DNA from: Bradyrhizobium sp. CSS354
GTDB taxonomy: Bacteria; Pseudomonadota; Alphaproteobacteria; Rhizobiales; Xanthobacteraceae
Length of the DNA: 64,000 nt
Direction: 5' to 3'
NCBI RefSeq assembly: GCF_029051725.1
Contig: NZ_JAACFU010000016.1
Location: 1 to 64,000 of the forward strand
Shown here: in pieces, positions 60,708 to 64,000 of the stretch
Position numbering within the stretch: position 1 is the stretch's first letter
How the letters are laid out: every line of letters starts with the position of its first letter
Program-made: the position numbers and the translations under genes
Notes under the pieces: model-generated
Told to the model about the DNA's origin: nothing
What the model saw: the letters and a program-made list of their open reading frames with translations, nothing else
The model's database searches: none

Positions 60708-63700
60708 TCACAGATCGATCACCTCGATCGACTGCTCGTTCACCGACCGCGCGAGATCGACTACGTGGCGGTGATGAGTGAACAAGATGATCTGTTGCTG
60801 CTGTCCAGCAGCCACTAGAAGCCGCAGCATTGCTGACGTGCGTTTCTCGTCGAAACTTGACAGTAGATCGTCGCCGATGAACGGGATCGGCTCTGAGGTA
60901 CGGCGCTCCAGCAGCGCAAGGCGCAGCGCCAAGAACAATTGGTCGCGGGTACCTTCGCTAAGGCCGGCCACCGACACCTGTTCGCCAGTATGCCGTTTGG
61001 CGACCAGAACCGGCTGATCATCGTCGCCATAGTCGATCACGAGACCGGCAAAGGCCTCATTGGTCGCCATGCTGAATAAAACGCTGGCGCGCGCGATCAA
61101 CGGATCCTGCACCATGGCGCGATGCCTCTCGATCGCACGCAAAGCAAGCCGTGACGCCGCGGCTCGTACCAACCAGCGCTCGGCGACTGACTGCAATTCG
61201 GCGCCCGCCTCGGCTCGCTCGGCTGCCAAAGCCGGCGCATTGCGACCCTTTAGCAGCAACTCAAGCCGGTTCTTCCTTTCGTGATGGTTGGCGGATGCTT
61301 CAGCGATATCACGCAACAGCTGTGTTTGCCGCACTTCCTCGCGGGCGATGTTACCGGGAAGCAAATCGAGATCGATGCCCTCGCGCTCCTGCCGCAGCGT
61401 AGCTTCAGTGCAGCCATCGGCGATGTCGTCCAGATCGCGTTCTAGGATCACGCGCTCGCCTTCGAGCAGGTGCCGGGCGGCCGTAAGTGCAATCGAAGCG
61501 GACAAGTCATCGCGACCGACGCCAATCGCCCTGCAGGCTTCGTCGAGCAAAGTACCCGCCGCCTGTCGCTGCGCGATTAGCGTATTGCGTATCGCCGCAC
61601 GTTGACTCGCATTGCGCTGCAACCGCCGGTACGATTCACTGGCAGTGCGTGCCTCCGCCAATGCCGCCGACAGCCGAGCCAACGACTCTTGGGCGGACGT
61701 GCTCTTGTGATGCGGCGCGACGAGATCAATCATCCCAAATACATCGGCGTCGAAGGCCTTCAGATCGGCTTCAATCGTCTGAACGCGATGGCTCTCGCTC
61801 TCGTGGTTGGCTTTGGGCAGAGCTACCGATTGCCACACCGCAAGTGCAGCGTCAGCTTCCGGCGCGCTCGCCGTATCAGGAAGCCCGATACCGTCCATGG
61901 CTGCAGGCCAGGCCTGACGCTGTGCTGCCAGCGTTGCATGTGCTTTGCCAACCGCCGCATCTGCTTCGGACAACTCGCGTGCGACACGCTGCAGGGCAGC
62001 AGCGCGAGCTTTGGCCTCGGCCCACACTGCCTGCAATTCCTCAACACGTGCTTTGGCTTCCCGAAACAGGTTGTCAACGGGCAGGCTGGCATCGGGGATC
62101 CGGCCAACGCTACCGAGAAAGGTCATGCAAGCGGCTTTGCCGGATTCGAGGCTGGCGGCCAGCGCGTCGAGATTCGTCCTCTGGGACTCCATCTTGCCGA
62201 GCCTGGCAAGAATATCCTCCACTTTACCCCGCCACAGTAACATCTCCGCGGGACTACGCGGAGCAAGGCCAGCAGGGGCCCAGAGCGCAGTCCAAGCGGT
62301 CGTGACTTCCGCCAGCCGCGCCTGCAACCCTTGCAACTTCCCAGCGTCACGGTCGCGCGTCGTGCGAAGTGCGGCGAGACGCTGCAGCGCATCCTCATGC
62401 CGCGTGGCTCGTTCGGTATCGGCAAGCAAGAGATCGGTGATGCCGTCGATCGCTTTTGAGGACTGTGAGACCTCGGAAAATAGCAGAAGCCGCCCCCGAG
62501 CATCGCTGTCCAGCACCGCGCCTAAAGCGCCAAGTTGGGCGTCGCGCTGCTGGCGTGCCTTGATCAGATCGGCCCGATTCGGAACCTCGCCTTCGCCGCG
62601 TAGGCGCGCAAGTTCGACTTCGGTGGACCCTAGTAATTCATCGGTTGTGGCCAGTGCGTCGCCGAGGCGCTTGATCTCATTGTCACCGACATCGATGGCC
62701 TGGACGAATTTTGCAATTATGACGTGTTCGGGTAGCGGCAGCGCGCGCAACTGATCCAGGGAAGCGAGTGCGGGATCAATTGCCGCCAGAGCCGAGTCCA
62801 ATCCCTGGGTGTCGGATTTTAGTGCCGCCATGTCACGCCGGTGACGATCTGCCTGGGCGGGAATGTCGCCTAGCGCTTCAAAGCGCTGCTTTATGTATTG
62901 GAGGTCGCCTATGGCTTGATGCCCGCCCTCCTCGACGGCCAACGCGTCATGTTCGCTTTGGGCTCGTGCCTGCCGTGTTTCAGCTTCCGCCAACGCTTGT
63001 GCCGCGCGATTGAGCTGGCCGATACAGTCGCGCACCCGGGCCAGCGCGGCATCGGTGGGAAGTCGCTCCAATAGGATGTCGTGCGAGCCCATTCCCAGTC
63101 TTCGTGCCGCATCTTCGAGCGATCGCACCGCGTCATCGCGCGATTGGCGGCGGCGCGGCAGATCGTCGATTGCCTTGCGCACTGCACCTAGTCGCTCGCG
63201 CAAAGCGTCGATCGCGATTGCTTCCGCCAGCACGCCATCATCGACCTTCATGGCCGCGATCTCCGCGGCCTCCAACGCGTCCGCAGAGTCGAGGGCCGTT
63301 ATATCCTGCATCAGTCCGGCATCTGTATCGAGCGCGGCACGCCAATCCGCAAGGGTCTGCGGTGGAACCGCCGGCAGATCGGCGACGTCGGCAAGTTCTG
63401 CCGCGATCCCGTCAAGCCGCGCTAGCTTTGAGCGCACGCGCAGCGTCCGCTGCCAGCGCGCCAATGTACTGCCGCTGTGAGCGTGCTCGGCATTGAGCGC
63501 CTCGAGATTGGCGCGCGCCTCCTCCACTGCTGTTTCAAGATCCTGTACCGACTCGCGGGTAACGATGGCATCGCGCAATGCCCTATCGGCACTGTCGCGG
63601 CGATCGGCTACCTGATAAAATAGCTTGCCTGCTGATTTTCGTGGGGTGAAAAGATCCTCGGCCTCACTCTGCAGCCTCTCCCTGACTCGCGACAAGGCGG

Positions 63701-64000
63701 TCATGCCTGCCGAACTGGCTGCGAGGGTCTCGGCGAGGCGCCCACCGGCGTTGAGCAGGTCTGCGCCGCCGTCCCGAAGCGCCTGAGCTGTCAGGCCGAA
63801 CTCGCGACTGAAGGCATCGCGCGATAGATTCCCGAGCAAAGGCACTAGCGTGTCATCCGGCAATGCCTGATCGTCGTCGCCAATTAGCGTGTTTTTGTTA
63901 CCCTTGCGACGTCGCGTCACGATCAGCCTGCCGTCGGAATGGCGGAAGGCGCCGCCGATCCGCAAGCTCTTGCTTTCGTGCCGGAAATCATAATCCGTGC
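60708..64000 (-). CDS. YhaN/SbcC-like AAA ATPase, partial (N-terminus beyond the window)
   Basis: At least 1097 residues of a large SMC/SbcC-like ATPase. The frame is open to the window edge (TDYDFRHESKSLRIGG precedes the first possible start), so the N-terminal Walker A, normally within the first 60 residues, is outside. Visible parts are FSREFGLTAQALRDGG, long coiled-coil arms, and a C-terminal ATPase half with GLSEGTRDQLFLALRLALLE (signature), PIPFIGDDLLSSFDEKRT (Walker B) and IILFTHHRHVVDLA (H-loop). This matches YhaN-type proteins, which usually pair with an SbcD/YhaO nuclease in DNA repair or restriction of foreign DNA; the partner would be just outside. Confidence 0.88.
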   Translation of the reverse strand, partial: TDYDFRHESKSLRIGGAFRHSDGRLIVTRRRKGNKNTLIGDDDQALPDDTLVPLLGNLSRDAFSREFGLTAQALRDGGADLLNAGGRLAETLAASSAGMTALSRVRERLQSEAEDLFTPRKSAGKLFYQVADRRDSADRALRDAIVTRESVQDLETAVEEARANLEALNAEHAHSGSTLARWQRTLRVRSKLARLDGIAAELADVADLPAVPPQTLADWRAALDTDAGLMQDITALDSADALEAAEIAAMKVDDGVLAEAIAIDALRERLGAVRKAIDDLPRRRQSRDDAVRSLEDAARRLGMGSHDILLERLPTDAALARVRDCIGQLNRAAQALAEAETRQARAQSEHDALAVEEGGHQAIGDLQYIKQRFEALGDIPAQADRHRRDMAALKSDTQGLDSALAAIDPALASLDQLRALPLPEHVIIAKFVQAIDVGDNEIKRLGDALATTDELLGSTEVELARLRGEGEVPNRADLIKARQQRDAQLGALGAVLDSDARGRLLLFSEVSQSSKAIDGITDLLLADTERATRHEDALQRLAALRTTRDRDAGKLQGLQARLAEVTTAWTALWAPAGLAPRSPAEMLLWRGKVEDILARLGKMESQRTNLDALAASLESGKAACMTFLGSVGRIPDASLPVDNLFREAKARVEELQAVWAEAKARAAALQRVARELSEADAAVGKAHATLAAQRQAWPAAMDGIGLPDTASAPEADAALAVWQSVALPKANHESESHRVQTIEADLKAFDADVFGMIDLVAPHHKSTSAQESLARLSAALAEARTASESYRRLQRNASQRAAIRNTLIAQRQAAGTLLDEACRAIGVGRDDLSASIALTAARHLLEGERVILERDLDDIADGCTEATLRQEREGIDLDLLPGNIAREEVRQTQLLRDIAEASANHHERKNRLELLLKGRNAPALAAERAEAGAELQSVAERWLVRAAASRLALRAIERHRAMVQDPLIARASVLFSMATNEAFAGLVIDYGDDDQPVLVAKRHTGEQVSVAGLSEGTRDQLFLALRLALLERRTSEPIPFIGDDLLSSFDEKRTSAMLRLLVAAGQQQQIILFTHHRHVVDLARSVNEQSIEVIDL

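Overview
The window looks like chromosomal DNA of a GC-rich alphaproteobacterium, most likely a Bradyrhizobium-type rhizobial relative. This is inferred from gene content and protein style: an Omp25/Omp31-like porin, groESL preceded by a CIRCE-like box, FixJ-type regulators, a class III adenylate cyclase with a TolB-like and TPR tail, DUF992, DUF1254/1214 and PsiF-like secreted proteins, and degenerate intergenic repeats. No rRNA operon, complete tRNA gene or CRISPR array was seen.

Layout. 0-1.4 kb: a porin gene with a strong terminator. 1.9-5.8 kb: a styrene/indole monooxygenase-like pair (StyA/StyB type) divergent from a LysR regulator and a luciferase-like flavin oxidoreductase, with a perfect palindrome between them. 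5.9-7.5 kb: a lipoprotein and an M48 membrane protease. 7.5-12.5 kb: a minus-strand exopolysaccharide operon (Wzz/GumC co-polymerase, GH5 glycanase, O-antigen-ligase-like polymerase). 13-16.5 kb: small regulators, then a TetR gene divergent from a quinone reductase/thioesterase pair across a 13-bp inverted repeat.

16.7 to about 27 kb is a mobile or relic island. It starts with a 45-bp 3' fragment of a tRNA-Arg gene, taken as an attachment site, followed by a P4-type integrase, an AlpA-like HTH protein, a frameshifted DUF3102-like gene, a RepB/PriCT-type primase, an AAA+ ATPase and a repeat cluster. Beyond these lie hypothetical genes and decayed DNA. 27.1-31.9 kb returns to compact GC-rich genes: manA, a GT4 glycosyltransferase fused to a C-terminal helical domain, and a GH130 enzyme, a plausible cytoplasmic mannan synthesis/turnover operon. 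groES and groEL follow at 32.2-34.2 kb. 34.3-37.6 kb holds small proteins and gene remnants.

37.6-54.7 kb is a dense set of signalling and envelope genes: a histidine kinase with a receiver protein, a HdeA/B-like chaperone, a lone HlyD-type protein, FixJ-type and AraC-type regulators, a phenol-channel-like outer membrane protein, LssY-C, alpha/beta hydrolase, DUF992, TAXI, DUF1254, DUF2721 and a GGDEF protein. Six copies of a motif with core TTTTGCATAG, plus one weaker copy, lie upstream of secreted or membrane genes here. All have the same orientation relative to the downstream gene, which suggests an undescribed regulon; this is the most interesting observation in the window. 54.8-60.7 kb holds an adenylate cyclase, a PsiF-like protein, a receiver fragment, a Crp/Fnr regulator and several dispersed repeats. 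The window ends inside a large YhaN/SbcC-like ATPase gene.
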